A stretch of DNA of 15,844 nucleotides from Rhodospirillaceae bacterium. GTDB taxonomy: Bacteria > Pseudomonadota > Alphaproteobacteria > Rickettsiales > UBA3002. Both the position numbers and the translations under genes were made by a program. The stretch spans positions 1-15,844 of the forward strand of contig CANHAG010000002.1 of assembly GCA_947458525.1 (NCBI GenBank). The letters run 5' to 3'. Of this stretch, positions 1 through 7,167 are shown one piece after another (positions within the stretch are counted from its first letter, which is position 1; each line of letters begins with the position of its first letter). The notes below the pieces were generated by a model. The model ran no database searches, was not told the DNA's origin, and worked only from the letters and a program-made list of their open reading frames with translations.

Positions 1-2
1 AG

Positions 3-92
3 CCGGGCAAAGCCGCGATGGATGCCGAGATTGCCCGTGCGGTAGAAAGTTTCATGGTGCGTTACCGTTTATCTGATGCGCCCTGTGAATAG
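3..92 (+). CDS. C-terminal end of an unidentified protein (5' truncated)
   Basis: An open frame enters from the left edge and stops at TAG 90-92, giving 29 visible residues (PGKAAMDAEI... ending SDAPCE). The other two forward frames stop earlier or elsewhere, and about 100 bp of spacer with a promoter-like -10 box follows, so this is probably the real end of an upstream gene. The short acidic/helical tail has no motif I recognise, so no function is offered. It may belong to the same polysaccharide cluster as the next two genes, but nothing in the residues shows this. Confidence 0.45.
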   Translation, partial: PGKAAMDAEIARAVESFMVRYRLSDAPCE

Positions 93-130
93 GCCGCAAA
101 TTACCAGAACATTCCCTGCCAGGACACCGC

Positions 131-136
131 TATAAT
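131..136 (+). promoter_or_regulatory. Candidate sigma70 -10 box upstream of the wbp-like pair
   Basis: A perfect TATAAT lies 57 bp before the ATG at 193, in the spacer after the upstream gene. The expected -35 position (about 108-113) reads AACATT, a poor match, so if this is a promoter it is weak or activator-dependent. No competing consensus is seen in the spacer. Confidence 0.35.
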
Positions 137-192
137 CCTTGCATTTTTGCTGAAAAACGCTTAGAACCGCCCTCTTTTTAAGGGGCTTGAAA

Positions 193-1764
193 ATGACGGT
201 TGAGTCGGTTGCAGTCATCGGGTGTGGCTACTGGGGCAAGAATCTGGTGCGAACCATGTCTGCGCTTGGCGCGCTTGCCGCCGTGGCGGATGCGCATCGG
301 CCAGCGGCTGAAGCTATGGCCGCTTCTTATGGCGTGCCCGCGCGCAGCGTGGATGAGATTATGCAGGATAAAACCATAACGGGCGTGGTGATTGCAAGCT
401 CTGCCCCTACCCATGCGGCACTGGCCGCCGAAGCGCTGCTCGCGGGTAAACATGTATTTGTAGAAAAACCCCTGGCTTTGACGGTGATGGAAGCTGAACG
501 CCTGAAATCTCTGGCGGATCAGCAAAAACGCGGGCTGATGGTCGGGCATCTCATGCAGTATCATCCCTGTTATCAGGAATTAAAGCGCCTGGTCAGGGCA
601 GGGGAGTTCGGCGCTTTGCGCCATATATATTCGCAGCGGCTCAATCTTGGCAAGCTGCGCACCGAAGAAAACGTGCTCTGGAGCTTCGCGCCCCATGATC
701 TTTCCATGATTTTAGGGCTGGTGGAGGCTATGCCTGAAACCGTCACCGCCCACGGGTTTTCAGCCCTGACACCGGGGGTGGCCGATCAGGTGACGGTGGG
801 GATGACGTTTCCCTCCGGCATGCGTGCGGAAGTGATGGTAAGCTGGCTGCACCCGACGAAAGAGCAGAAGCTCGTGGTGGTGGGTGAGAACATGATGGCG
901 GTGCTTGATGACACGGCACCGTGGGAGAAAAAACTGGCGCTTTACCGCCACCGTATCGAGTGGCAGGGAAAAACCCCAACGCCAATAAAAGCCGAGGCGG
1001 AATATGTCGTGCTGGCTCAGGATGAGCCGCTCAAGCGTGAGTGTCAGCAGTTTCTTGAAGTCTGCGCCGGTGCGGTGCCGATTACCGATGCCGCCGAAGG
1101 CATCCGCGTATTGAAAATGCTCGCAGCGGCAGAAAAAGCGATGGCAGGGGAGAAAAACATGGCGGCACTTCCGGGCGTTTTTGTGCATGACACGGCTGTG
1201 GTGGATGATGGGGCTGTGGTCGGCAAAGGCACAAAAATCTGGCATTTCAGCCATGTGCTCAAAGGGGTGACGATTGGTGCGGATTGCGTCATCGGCCAGA
1301 ATGTGATGATCGGGCCGGACGTGGCGGTGGGCAATCGCTGCAAGATTCAGAATAATGTGAGCCTCTATAAAGGCGTGACGCTGGAAGATGGCGTATTCTG
1401 CGGCCCTTCCTGCGTGTTTACTAATGTCAATACGCCAAGGGCAGAGATTGAGCGTAAAGACGAATACCGCGCCACCCGCGTGGGGCGTGGCGCCACGATC
1501 GGCGCGAATGCGACCATCATCTGCGGTCATGATATCGGCGAATATGCTTTGATTGGCGCAGGCTCGGTGATTACGAAGCCGGTGCCACCCCATGCGCTCA
1601 TGGTGGGGAATCCGGCCAGACAAATCGGCTGGGTGAGCCATGCTGGCGAGCGGCTGGGGGCAGAGTTAACCTGCCCGCGCGAAGGGCGGGTTTATGAAAT
1701 AATTGATGGTCAACTAAGGGAGCGGCAAGATGCAACGCGCGCAAAAAAAACCACTACCGGCTGA
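193..1764 (+). CDS. Bifunctional UDP-GlcNAcA 3-dehydrogenase / N-acetyltransferase (WbpB-WbpD-like fusion)
   Basis: This 523-residue protein joins two enzymes. Residues 4-320 are a Gfo/Idh/MocA oxidoreductase: Rossmann GCGYWG (10-15), the hallmark EKP (91-93) and the H168-D169 pair. Residues 329-482 are a left-handed beta-helix acyltransferase with hexapeptide repeats (IGADCVIG, IGPDVAVG, IGANATI) and the NPAR end motif of WbpD/PglD-type enzymes. In the WbpABDEI pathway WbpB oxidises C3 of UDP-GlcNAcA and WbpD acetylates the 3-amino product made by WbpE, so the fusion links two steps that flank the aminotransferase. ATG 193 is preferred over TTG 187 because AAGGGG (about 180-185) is well spaced for 193 and too close for 187. 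The 3' end overlaps the next gene by 35 nt. Assignment to this exact sugar pathway is by family resemblance and by the adjacent WbpA-like gene; a related 3-acylamino sugar is possible. Confidence 0.85.
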   Translation: MTVESVAVIGCGYWGKNLVRTMSALGALAAVADAHRPAAEAMAASYGVPARSVDEIMQDKTITGVVIASSAPTHAALAAEALLAGKHVFVEKPLALTVMEAERLKSLADQQKRGLMVGHLMQYHPCYQELKRLVRAGEFGALRHIYSQRLNLGKLRTEENVLWSFAPHDLSMILGLVEAMPETVTAHGFSALTPGVADQVTVGMTFPSGMRAEVMVSWLHPTKEQKLVVVGENMMAVLDDTAPWEKKLALYRHRIEWQGKTPTPIKAEAEYVVLAQDEPLKRECQQFLEVCAGAVPITDAAEGIRVLKMLAAAEKAMAGEKNMAALPGVFVHDTAVVDDGAVVGKGTKIWHFSHVLKGVTIGADCVIGQNVMIGPDVAVGNRCKIQNNVSLYKGVTLEDGVFCGPSCVFTNVNTPRAEIERKDEYRATRVGRGATIGANATIICGHDIGEYALIGAGSVITKPVPPHALMVGNPARQIGWVSHAGERLGAELTCPREGRVYEIIDGQLRERQDATRAKKTTTG

Positions 1765-3112
1765 ACTGGTAAAAGCGGCAGAAGCGGTGGATGTGGCAGA
1801 ACTTACCCGCCGCTTTGCCGAATGCAATGCAACGATTGGAATCATCGGCATGGGCTATGTCGGGTTTCCACTTGCCATTGCCACCCACGCCAAAGGCTAT
1901 GACGTGGTGGCGTTTGATGTGGACACCGCAAAAGTTGAGAAACTGAATGCGGGAAAATCATACCTTAAAGGCATTAAGGACGAAGAAATCGGCGCGATGG
2001 TGAAGGCCGGAAGGTTTCATGCCAGTGCCGATGCGGCAGCCCTGAAACGCGCGGACGCGCTGATTATGTGCGTGCCCACCCCGCTTACCAAAAACCGCGA
2101 GCCGGATATGAGCTATGTCGAGGCGACGACCCGGACGATTGCCTCCATCCTGCGCCCCGGCCAGCTTGTGGTGCTTGAATCCACCACCTATCCCGGCACC
2201 ACGAAAGAGGTGATGACACCGATGTTAGAGGCAGGCGGGCTCAAAGCCGGGCGCGATTTTTTTGTAGCCTATTCGCCCGAGCGCGAGGATCCGGGTAACG
2301 GGTTTTTTTCCACCCATTCCATTCCCAAAGTGGTGGGGGCAGATGATGCGGCCTCACTGAAACTGGCTGAAACCATGTATGGTCAGATTGTAACCAAAGC
2401 CGTGCCGGTCAGCTCCGCCGCCACTGCTGAGGCGGTGAAACTCACCGAAAATATTTTCCGCAGCGTGAATATCGCCCTCGTCAACGAGCTTAAAATCGTG
2501 TTCGAGCGTATGGGAATTGATGTGTGGGAAGTCATCAATGCCGCTAAAACCAAGCCGTTCGGCTTCATGCCTTTTTATCCGGGGCCGGGGGTGGGCGGCC
2601 ACTGCATCCCGATTGATCCGTTTTACCTTACCTGGAAATCACGTGAATATGGCATCCCTACCCGCTTCATCGAGTTGGCAGGGCAGATCAATGAGCGCAT
2701 GCCGGGCTACGTCATTGACAAGCTGCGCGAGGGGCTTGATACGCATTATCGCAAAGGGCTCAACGGTTCGCGCGTGCTGGTGCTTGGCATCGCGTATAAA
2801 AAAGATGTGGATGATATGCGCGAGTCGCCCTCGATCTTTATGTTCGAGCGATTACAGAAAGCAGGCGCAATCGTTGAGTTTCATGATCCGTTCATCCCCG
2901 TTATACCCCAAACGCGGGAGCACGCAGAGCTTACGGGGATTTCATCTGTGCCGCTCACGAAAGAGCAGCTCGCCACCTATGACGCGGTGCTGATTGCGAC
3001 CAACCACAGCACGGTGGATTATGAATTTCTGGTCAGTAACAGCAAACTGGTGGTGGATACACGCAATGCGACCGCCAACGTGAAAGACAAAACCCATGTC
3101 ATCAAAGCCTGA
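1730..3112 (+). CDS. wbpA: UDP-N-acetyl-D-glucosamine 6-dehydrogenase (WbpA-like)
   Basis: A 460-residue member of the UDP-glucose/GDP-mannose dehydrogenase family, which oxidises the C6 hydroxyl of a UDP-sugar twice with NAD+ to give a uronic acid. Visible are the N-terminal Rossmann GMGYVG (about 40-45), the central TENIFRSVNIALVNE helix, the catalytic cysteine in GGHCIPIDP (C292) and a C-terminal Rossmann-like domain (VLVLGIAYKKDVDDMRESPS). The WbpA/WecC-like motifs and the neighbouring WbpB/WbpD-like fusion favour UDP-GlcNAc over UDP-glucose. About 33 residues precede the nucleotide fold, longer than many relatives. ATG 1730 follows AGGGAG at a good distance and lies inside the upstream coding region, so the pair is probably translationally coupled. 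UDP-GlcNAc specificity is inferred. Confidence 0.85.
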   Translation: MQRAQKKPLPAELVKAAEAVDVAELTRRFAECNATIGIIGMGYVGFPLAIATHAKGYDVVAFDVDTAKVEKLNAGKSYLKGIKDEEIGAMVKAGRFHASADAAALKRADALIMCVPTPLTKNREPDMSYVEATTRTIASILRPGQLVVLESTTYPGTTKEVMTPMLEAGGLKAGRDFFVAYSPEREDPGNGFFSTHSIPKVVGADDAASLKLAETMYGQIVTKAVPVSSAATAEAVKLTENIFRSVNIALVNELKIVFERMGIDVWEVINAAKTKPFGFMPFYPGPGVGGHCIPIDPFYLTWKSREYGIPTRFIELAGQINERMPGYVIDKLREGLDTHYRKGLNGSRVLVLGIAYKKDVDDMRESPSIFMFERLQKAGAIVEFHDPFIPVIPQTREHAELTGISSVPLTKEQLATYDAVLIATNHSTVDYEFLVSNSKLVVDTRNATANVKDKTHVIKA

Positions 3113-3114
3113 GG

Positions 3115-3186
3115 CCGAGGGTGGTCATGCGCGGAATTTATAATCAGCGGCGGTGACAAGTGGTGTGTTCCATGCTACCACCTCGG
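3115..3186 (+). repeat. Imperfect long inverted repeat between wbpA-like gene and tatA
   Basis: CCGAGGGTGGTCATG (3115-3129) pairs with CATGCTACCACCTCGG (3171-3186) with small bulges, across a 41-nt loop holding TATAAT at 3139-3144. It starts two bases after the wbpA stop and ends just before the tatA Shine-Dalgarno. It could end polysaccharide-operon transcripts or control tatA expression, but there is no T-run, so it is not a canonical intrinsic terminator. The TATAAT lacks a good -35. Confidence 0.45.
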
Positions 3187-3201
3187 ACGAATGGAGGCGT
3201 T

Positions 3202-3375
3202 ATGTCGCTAGGATTTACGGAACTGATTCTGATTTTAGTGATTGTGCTGGTGCTGTTTGGCGCAGGCAAACTTCCGCGCGTGATGGGCGATCTTGGCAAG
3301 GGTCTGCGCTCGTTCAAAGAGGGTCTCAAGGACGAGACGAAGGGCGACGGCAAAGACGGCGGAAAAGAAATTTAA
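3202..3375 (+). CDS. tatA: Sec-independent translocase subunit TatA
   Basis: A 57-residue TatA/E-type protein of the twin-arginine export system, which exports folded, often cofactor-bound proteins across the inner membrane. It has one N-terminal membrane helix (about residues 5-20, [13 protein letters not shown]), the FG hinge followed by a basic amphipathic helix ([23 protein letters not shown]), and a charged lysine/aspartate tail. ATG 3202 is chosen because GGAGG at 3193-3197 precedes it at ideal distance; an upstream in-frame ATG at 3160 would add 14 residues that are not TatA-like. At 57 residues it is short, as is common in this class. It is first in the tatABC-serS-surE run. Confidence 0.9.
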   Translation: MSLGFTELILILVIVLVLFGAGKLPRVMGDLGKGLRSFKEGLKDETKGDGKDGGKEI

Positions 3376-3377
3376 TC

Positions 3378-3466
3378 CGTCATTGCGAGGAGCGAAGCGA
3401 CGCGGCAATCCATCTTTCTTTGAGATCACTCAAGATGGATTGCTTCGGTTTCGCCTCGCAATGACG
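3378..3466 (+). repeat. Intergenic palindromic repeat element in the tatA-tatB gap
   Basis: An 89-bp element bounded by perfect 13-bp inverted arms, CGTCATTGCGAGG (3378-3390) and CCTCGCAATGACG (3454-3466), with a second perfect 12-bp stem inside, GCAATCCATCTT (3405-3416) and AAGATGGATTGC (3432-3443). The sequence type (TCATTGCGAGG-AGCGAAGC...GCAATCCA) is a widespread bacterial interspersed palindrome, probably a non-autonomous MITE/REP-like element. It fills most of the tatA-tatB spacer without touching either reading frame and would form a long hairpin in the polycistronic mRNA. Confidence 0.85.
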
Positions 3467-3513
3467 AAAATCAACAGCGTGCAGGGCGGTGCTGTCGAGG
3501 AATTGGGGCGTCC

Positions 3514-3795
3514 ATGTTCGGTATCGGGTTTTCCGAGTTATTTCTGGTGGCCATTGCGGCGCTGATTTTTATCGGGCCGGAAGATTTACCCAAAGTCATG
3601 CGTCAGATGGTGAAGTTCTTCCGCGAGCTGCGGCAGATTGGCCAGGGCCTCAAAGCGCAGTTTGATGAGGTAATGGTGGAAGCCGGGGTAGATGAGATTA
3701 AAACCGCCACCCGCACCGTGATCGATCTCGATGGCAAACCGCAGATTGCGTATGACGTAAGCGAGCTTCGTGATGTCACCCCCACACGCGAATAA
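3514..3795 (+). CDS. tatB: Sec-independent translocase subunit TatB
   Basis: A 93-residue TatB, which with TatC forms the receptor for twin-arginine signal peptides. It opens with the typical MFGIGFSELFLVAIAALIFIG membrane helix (residues about 2-20), has the G-P-E/D-L-P hinge (GPEDLP) and an amphipathic helix (KVMRQMVKFFRELRQ) followed by a coiled-coil-like acidic stretch. The length is short for TatB, which is often 100-170 residues, because the variable C-terminal tail is minimal. ATG 3514 follows a purine-rich GGAATTGGGG stretch. The 3' end overlaps the tatC start by about 23-26 nt, so TatB and TatC are probably co-translated. The upstream gap from tatA is occupied by a palindromic repeat. 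Confidence 0.9.
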   Translation: MFGIGFSELFLVAIAALIFIGPEDLPKVMRQMVKFFRELRQIGQGLKAQFDEVMVEAGVDEIKTATRTVIDLDGKPQIAYDVSELRDVTPTRE

Positions 3796-4546
3796 AGCCC
3801 CGCTCTCCCAGCATCTGCGCGAGCTGCGTGACCGGCTGATGCTGGCGCTTGGTGTCTGGATAGTGGCTACGGGTGTCTGCTATTATTTCGCAACTGAAAT
3901 TTACGATTTCCTTGTCACGCCGCTTGCCCTTGCCTTTGGTGAAGACGACTCGCGCCGCCTCATCTATACCAGCCTGACGGAAACCTTCGTCACCTATATC
4001 AAAATTGCCATGATGGGCGGTTTTTTCATTGGGTTTCCGGTGATTGCGGCGCAGCTTTACCTGTTCCTCGCGCCCGGGCTATATAAGCGCGAGAAAGCGG
4101 TCATTCTGCCTTACCTTATCACGGCGCCGATCTTGTTTTTTGCCGGCGCGGCACTGGCCTATTATTTTGTGATGCCCACTGCCTGGGGCTTTTTCCTCTC
4201 TTTTGAAAAACCCGCAAGTGAAGCCGTGGTGCCCTTGATGCTGGAAGCGAAGGTGAGCGAATATGTCGCCCTCGTCATGCATATTACGCTTGCCTTTGGC
4301 CTCGCCTTTCAATTGCCGATTCTCTTGACGCTGCTCGTAAGGTTCGGGATGATCAGAACCACAACCCTCTCGCGCGGGCGGCGCTATGCTGTGGTGATTT
4401 TGCTTATCCTCGCCGCAATTCTCACCCCACCCGACCTGTTAAGCCAGCTCCTGCTTTTCATCCCGCTTTATGCACTTTATGAATGTTCCATCGTGATTTG
4501 CCGCCGGGTAGAAAAGCGGCGAGAAGTGGAAATTCAGCATGCATGA
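3773..4546 (+). CDS. tatC: Sec-independent translocase subunit TatC
   Basis: A polytopic inner-membrane protein of 257 residues with six predicted membrane segments, the core twin-arginine signal-peptide receptor of the Tat translocon. Family signatures seen are [12 protein letters not shown] near the N terminus, [10 protein letters not shown] (the first-loop motif with the conserved Glu of the signal-peptide site), [12 protein letters not shown], and [21 protein letters not shown] before the last helix. ATG 3773 is preferred; an in-frame GTG immediately before it (3770) would add one residue. It overlaps tatB upstream and overlaps serS by 8 nt downstream (ATGCATGA at 4539-4546), so tat and serS share a transcript. 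Confidence 0.93.
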   Translation: MSPPHANKAPLSQHLRELRDRLMLALGVWIVATGVCYYFATEIYDFLVTPLALAFGEDDSRRLIYTSLTETFVTYIKIAMMGGFFIGFPVIAAQLYLFLAPGLYKREKAVILPYLITAPILFFAGAALAYYFVMPTAWGFFLSFEKPASEAVVPLMLEAKVSEYVALVMHITLAFGLAFQLPILLTLLVRFGMIRTTTLSRGRRYAVVILLILAAILTPPDLLSQLLLFIPLYALYECSIVICRRVEKRREVEIQHA

Positions 4547-5924
4547 CATAAAATTCATCCGCGAACATCCTGAGGCGTTCACGCGTGCGCTCGAGCGCCG
4601 TAATCTTGATGTGAACGTGGATGATATTCTTGAGCATGACAAACAGTTGCGGCTCAGGAAGACTGAAAGTCAGAATGCTCAAAGCAAAAGGAACCAAATT
4701 AACAAAGAAATTGGTATGGCTCGCGGCAAGGGAGATGAAGCGCGCGTTAAAGAATTAATGAATGACCCTATATTAAGCGGACTTGATGCTTATGAAGAGG
4801 TAATCAAGAAGGGCGAAGAGGAGCTTGATAACATCCTCAGCCGCATTCCCAACCTGCTGGCGGACGACGTGCCCGAGGGCAAAGACGAATCCGCCAATAA
4901 GGAAGTGCGGCGGTGGATTCCAGCGGATATGTTTGCTTTAGGATTCCCCCCTCCTTCTCCCCCCGCAAGCGGGGGGAGTGAATTCTTATCCCCCCCGCTT
5001 GCGGGGGGGACAAAGGGGGGGAATAATGCCACCCCCAAAGATCATGTGGCGCATGGCGAGGCGCTGGGGCTGATGGATTTTGAGCGTGCCGCGAAAATCT
5101 CTGGCGCGCGGTTTGTGGTGCTGAAAGGCGCACTCGCACGGCTGGAGCGGGCACTGGCCGCCTTCATGCTCGATTTGCACACCAGCGAATTCGGCTATCT
5201 CGAAACCAACCCGCCTTATCTGGTAAAAGCCCCGGCGCTCTATGGCACCGGCCAGTTGCCGAAATTCGCGGAAGATTTATTCCAAACAAAAAATGATTAC
5301 TGGCTCATTCCCACCGCCGAAGTATCGCTGACCTATCTTGTCGCCCGCGAAATTCTGGATGAGACCAAGCTACCGCTGCGATTCACCGCCCATACGCCCT
5401 GTTTCCGCTCTGAGGCGGGGGCGGCGGGGAAAGATACGCGCGGCATGATCCGCCAGCATCAATTCAGCAAGGTGGAACTCGTAAGCATCACCACGCCCGA
5501 ACAATCCGACGCCGAGCATGAGCGCATGACGGCCTGCGCCGAGGAAGTGCTCAAACGCCTCGGCCTGCCCTACCGCGTGATGTTGCTTTGCGCGGGCGAT
5601 ACCGGGTTTTCCGCACGCAAGACCTACGATATTGAAGTCTGGCTGCCGGGGCAGGGTAAGTTCCGCGAAATTTCGAGCTGCAGTAATTGCGGGGATTTTC
5701 AGGCGCAGCGCATGAGCGATCCTAAGGAGCGGCGCAAAGATGGGGTGCGCTTTAAGCGCACAGGCGCTAAGGAGACGGAATTCGTGCATACGCTCAATGG
5801 CTCTGGCCTTGCCGTTGGGCGCACGCTGGTGGCGGTGATGGAGAATTACCAGCAGGCGGATGGCAGTATTAAAATTCCACCCGCACTTGTGCCTTATATG
5901 GGTGGGCTCACGGAGATTCGATGA
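4539..5924 (+). CDS. serS: Seryl-tRNA synthetase carrying an in-frame palindromic insert
   Basis: A 461-residue class II seryl-tRNA synthetase, which charges tRNA-Ser (and tRNA-Sec where present). Residues 1-115 form the helical tRNA-binding arm ([14 protein letters not shown], then [11 protein letters not shown]). The catalytic core has motif 2 ([21 protein letters not shown]) and motif 3 ([19 protein letters not shown]). Between the conserved EVRRW (about 122-126) and [13 protein letters not shown] lie about 30 more residues than in ordinary bacterial SerS; residues 135-162 are low-complexity Pro/Gly ([11 protein letters not shown]...[11 protein letters not shown]) encoded by a GC-rich double hairpin (4943-5024). 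The insert lies in the linker between arm and core, where tolerance is plausible, and every catalytic motif remains, so the enzyme is probably functional. Overlap with tatC suggests coupled translation. Confidence 0.93.
   Translation: MHDIKFIREHPEAFTRALERRNLDVNVDDILEHDKQLRLRKTESQNAQSKRNQINKEIGMARGKGDEARVKELMNDPILSGLDAYEEVIKKGEEELDNILSRIPNLLADDVPEGKDESANKEVRRWIPADMFALGFPPPSPPASGGSEFLSPPLAGGTKGGNNATPKDHVAHGEALGLMDFERAAKISGARFVVLKGALARLERALAAFMLDLHTSEFGYLETNPPYLVKAPALYGTGQLPKFAEDLFQTKNDYWLIPTAEVSLTYLVAREILDETKLPLRFTAHTPCFRSEAGAAGKDTRGMIRQHQFSKVELVSITTPEQSDAEHERMTACAEEVLKRLGLPYRVMLLCAGDTGFSARKTYDIEVWLPGQGKFREISSCSNCGDFQAQRMSDPKERRKDGVRFKRTGAKETEFVHTLNGSGLAVGRTLVAVMENYQQADGSIKIPPALVPYMGGLTEIR
4943..5024 (+). 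repeat. Double-hairpin palindromic element inserted in frame within serS
   Basis: Outer arms ATTCCCCCC (4943-4951) and GGGGGGAAT (5016-5024) enclose two near-perfect hairpins: CTCCCCCCGC-AA-GCGGGGGGAG (4957-4978) and CCCCCCCGC-TT-GCGGGGGGG (4990-5009). The serS frame is open throughout; one other forward frame meets a TGA at 4979. The element resembles interspersed intergenic repeats that give spurious [15 protein letters not shown] peptides, here captured in a housekeeping gene in the manner of Rickettsia palindromic elements. Net extra length is about 30 codons, consistent with the 82-bp element plus a few bases of target duplication. Confidence 0.85.
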
Positions 5925-5931
5925 ATCTATG

Positions 5932-6013
5932 CACCCTCACCCCTCGCTCTGCTCGTTCCCTCTCCCTCACTGAGGGAGAGGGAGGGACCCGCGCCAGCGG
6001 GAGGGTGAGGGTG
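5932..6013 (+). repeat. Palindromic repeat between serS and surE
   Basis: Outer arms CACCCTCACCC (5932-5942) and GGGTGAGGGTG (6003-6013) enclose a perfect 12-bp stem, CCCTCTCCCTCA (5958-5969) and TGAGGGAGAGGG (5971-5982). It is a third repeat family, of the common CCCTCTCCCTCA/TGAGGGAGAGGG type found between genes in many proteobacteria. It begins 8 bp after the serS stop and ends about 20 bp before the surE start. Lacking a T-run, it is more likely an interspersed element or mRNA-stabilising hairpin than a terminator. Confidence 0.85.
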
Positions 6014-6036
6014 ATATTGATGGAAGCAAGAGAGTG

Positions 6037-6810
6037 ATGAATCTCAAACAGGCGCGGATTTTAATCAGTAATGATGACGGGGTGAATGCCGAAGGTATCG
6101 GCGTGCTCGAACGCATTGCCCGCACGCTTTCAGACGATGTATGGGTCGTGGCCCCCGCGCAGGAGCAAAGCGGCGCCGGGCATTCGCTCAGCCTGCACGC
6201 GCCGCTGCGCTACTATCAACTTGCCGAGCGGCGCTTTGCCGTGGCTGGCACGCCGACCGATGCGGTGCTGGTTGGCGTCATGGAAATTCTCAAAGATAAG
6301 CGCCCGAACCTCATGCTTTCGGGCATAAATCGTGGCAGCAATCTGGCCGAGGACGTCACCTATTCCGGCACCGTCTCGGCGGCGATGGAGGCGACGCTCC
6401 TCGAAATCCCCGCGATTGCGTTCTCGAATGTCGCGGTCGATGGCGTGGCAAACTGGGCGACGCCTGAGGCCTTCACCGCGAACATCATTCGAAAGCTGGT
6501 GGGGCTTACATGGCCAGCCGGCGTGCTGATGAATGTGAATTTTCCGGCCCTGCCGCCCGAACAGGTCAAAGCCGTGATTTCCTGCCCGCAGGGGCGGCGC
6601 AAGCTTGATGATAATCTGCATCGGCGCATTGACCCGCACGGCAAGCCCTATATCTGGATTGGCGGGCAGCGGATGGAGCCGTTCTGCGAAGACCCTCTGG
6701 CTGATTATCGCCAGATTCGTGAGGGTTATATCACCGTGACGCCGCTGGACTTAGACCTCACGAATTACACGCTGCTTCAGGAAATGCGCAACATATGGGA
6801 GGGGCAGTAG
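6037..6810 (+). CDS. surE: 5'/3'-nucleotidase SurE
   Basis: A 257-residue SurE-family metal-dependent phosphatase acting on nucleoside monophosphates, linked to stationary-phase survival. The metal-site motif ISNDDG (N12-D13-D14) lies at the N terminus; PAQEQSGAGHSLSL and the long signature SGINRGSNLAEDVTYSGTVSAAMEA follow. Length and motifs are normal. ATG 6037 is preferred over GTG 6034 directly before it; GGAAGCAAGAGAG upstream is the likely ribosome site. In many alphaproteobacteria surE is followed by pcm (protein-L-isoaspartate methyltransferase); here the next gene is convergent and unrelated, so the conserved run stops at this point. Confidence 0.93.
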   Translation: MNLKQARILISNDDGVNAEGIGVLERIARTLSDDVWVVAPAQEQSGAGHSLSLHAPLRYYQLAERRFAVAGTPTDAVLVGVMEILKDKRPNLMLSGINRGSNLAEDVTYSGTVSAAMEATLLEIPAIAFSNVAVDGVANWATPEAFTANIIRKLVGLTWPAGVLMNVNFPALPPEQVKAVISCPQGRRKLDDNLHRRIDPHGKPYIWIGGQRMEPFCEDPLADYRQIREGYITVTPLDLDLTNYTLLQEMRNIWEGQ

Positions 6811-6825
6811 GGTGATATTTTCAAA

Positions 6826-6835
6826 GCAGATCTGC
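6826..6835. repeat. Short palindrome between convergent surE and orf99
   Basis: GCAGATCTGC is a perfect 10-bp palindrome in the 57-bp gap between the two converging stop codons. It is too short and lacks the T-tracts of a bidirectional terminator; no stronger terminator is visible in the gap. This is recorded as the only symmetric element there. Confidence 0.2.
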
Positions 6836-6867
6836 CGATTTCTGAGTGCATCCAGATCGTACCACAA

Positions 6868-7167
6868 TCAATGAATTTCCTTGAGGCTTCCGCTCTCAAG
6901 AAGCTCCAGCACCTTACGCTTTTTGTGTAATGGCAATTTATCCATGATGTCTAATAATCCTACGATTTCCAGTAAGGAATGGGAGAGGTTTTCATACTCT
7001 TCCGTGATTCGGCTGCCGTTTTTTATATCATCTTCAATCAGTACGATAGAGGCTCTGAAAATACGGCTGGCGTAATCCAGGCCGCAGCGATGCGATTCGT
7101 CAGCCAGATAATATAACCCCGCAACAATCGACTCCAGATCGTCCCTCTTCTCTATCTTGTAATTCAT
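6868..7167 (-). CDS. Small unidentified protein translationally coupled to luxI
   Basis: A 99-residue, highly charged, apparently all-helical soluble protein (opens MNYKIEKRDDLESIVAGLYYL, later SRIFRASIVLIEDDI and EIVGLLDIMDKLP, ends LKEIH). There is no signal peptide, membrane segment or DNA-binding motif. Its ATG overlaps the luxI stop in TAATG (7165-7169), and AGGAAAGAAAGAG within the end of luxI can serve as ribosome site, so it should be made in step with the autoinducer synthase. I do not recognise the family. By position it recalls CinS, the small anti-repressor made with CinI in Rhizobium leguminosarum, which acts on PraR; a PraR-like XRE gene sits in this same operon. That link rests on position and context, not on sequence similarity that I can verify. 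Confidence 0.75.
   Translation of the reverse strand: MNYKIEKRDDLESIVAGLYYLADESHRCGLDYASRIFRASIVLIEDDIKNGSRITEEYENLSHSLLEIVGLLDIMDKLPLHKKRKVLELLESGSLKEIH

Noticed and set aside
760..1641. 293-codon minus-strand open frame opposite the WbpB/WbpD fusion
   Set aside because: Shadow of a well-supported gene in GC-rich codons; composition (His/Arg-rich) is not protein-like.
3153..3464. 103-codon + frame spanning tatA and the repeat
   Set aside because: It overlaps tatA out of frame and its C-terminal part is just the translated repeat (HCEERSDAAIH), a common spurious ORF.
3378..3466. CRISPR-like or terminator reading of the tatA-tatB palindrome
   Set aside because: A single unit, no spacers and no T-run; tatB and tatC lie downstream on what should be the same transcript.
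4790..5038. Minus-strand frames through the serS insert ([12 protein letters not shown] type)
   Set aside because: Translation of the reverse strand of the palindromic element; no start signal and serS is coding on the other strand.
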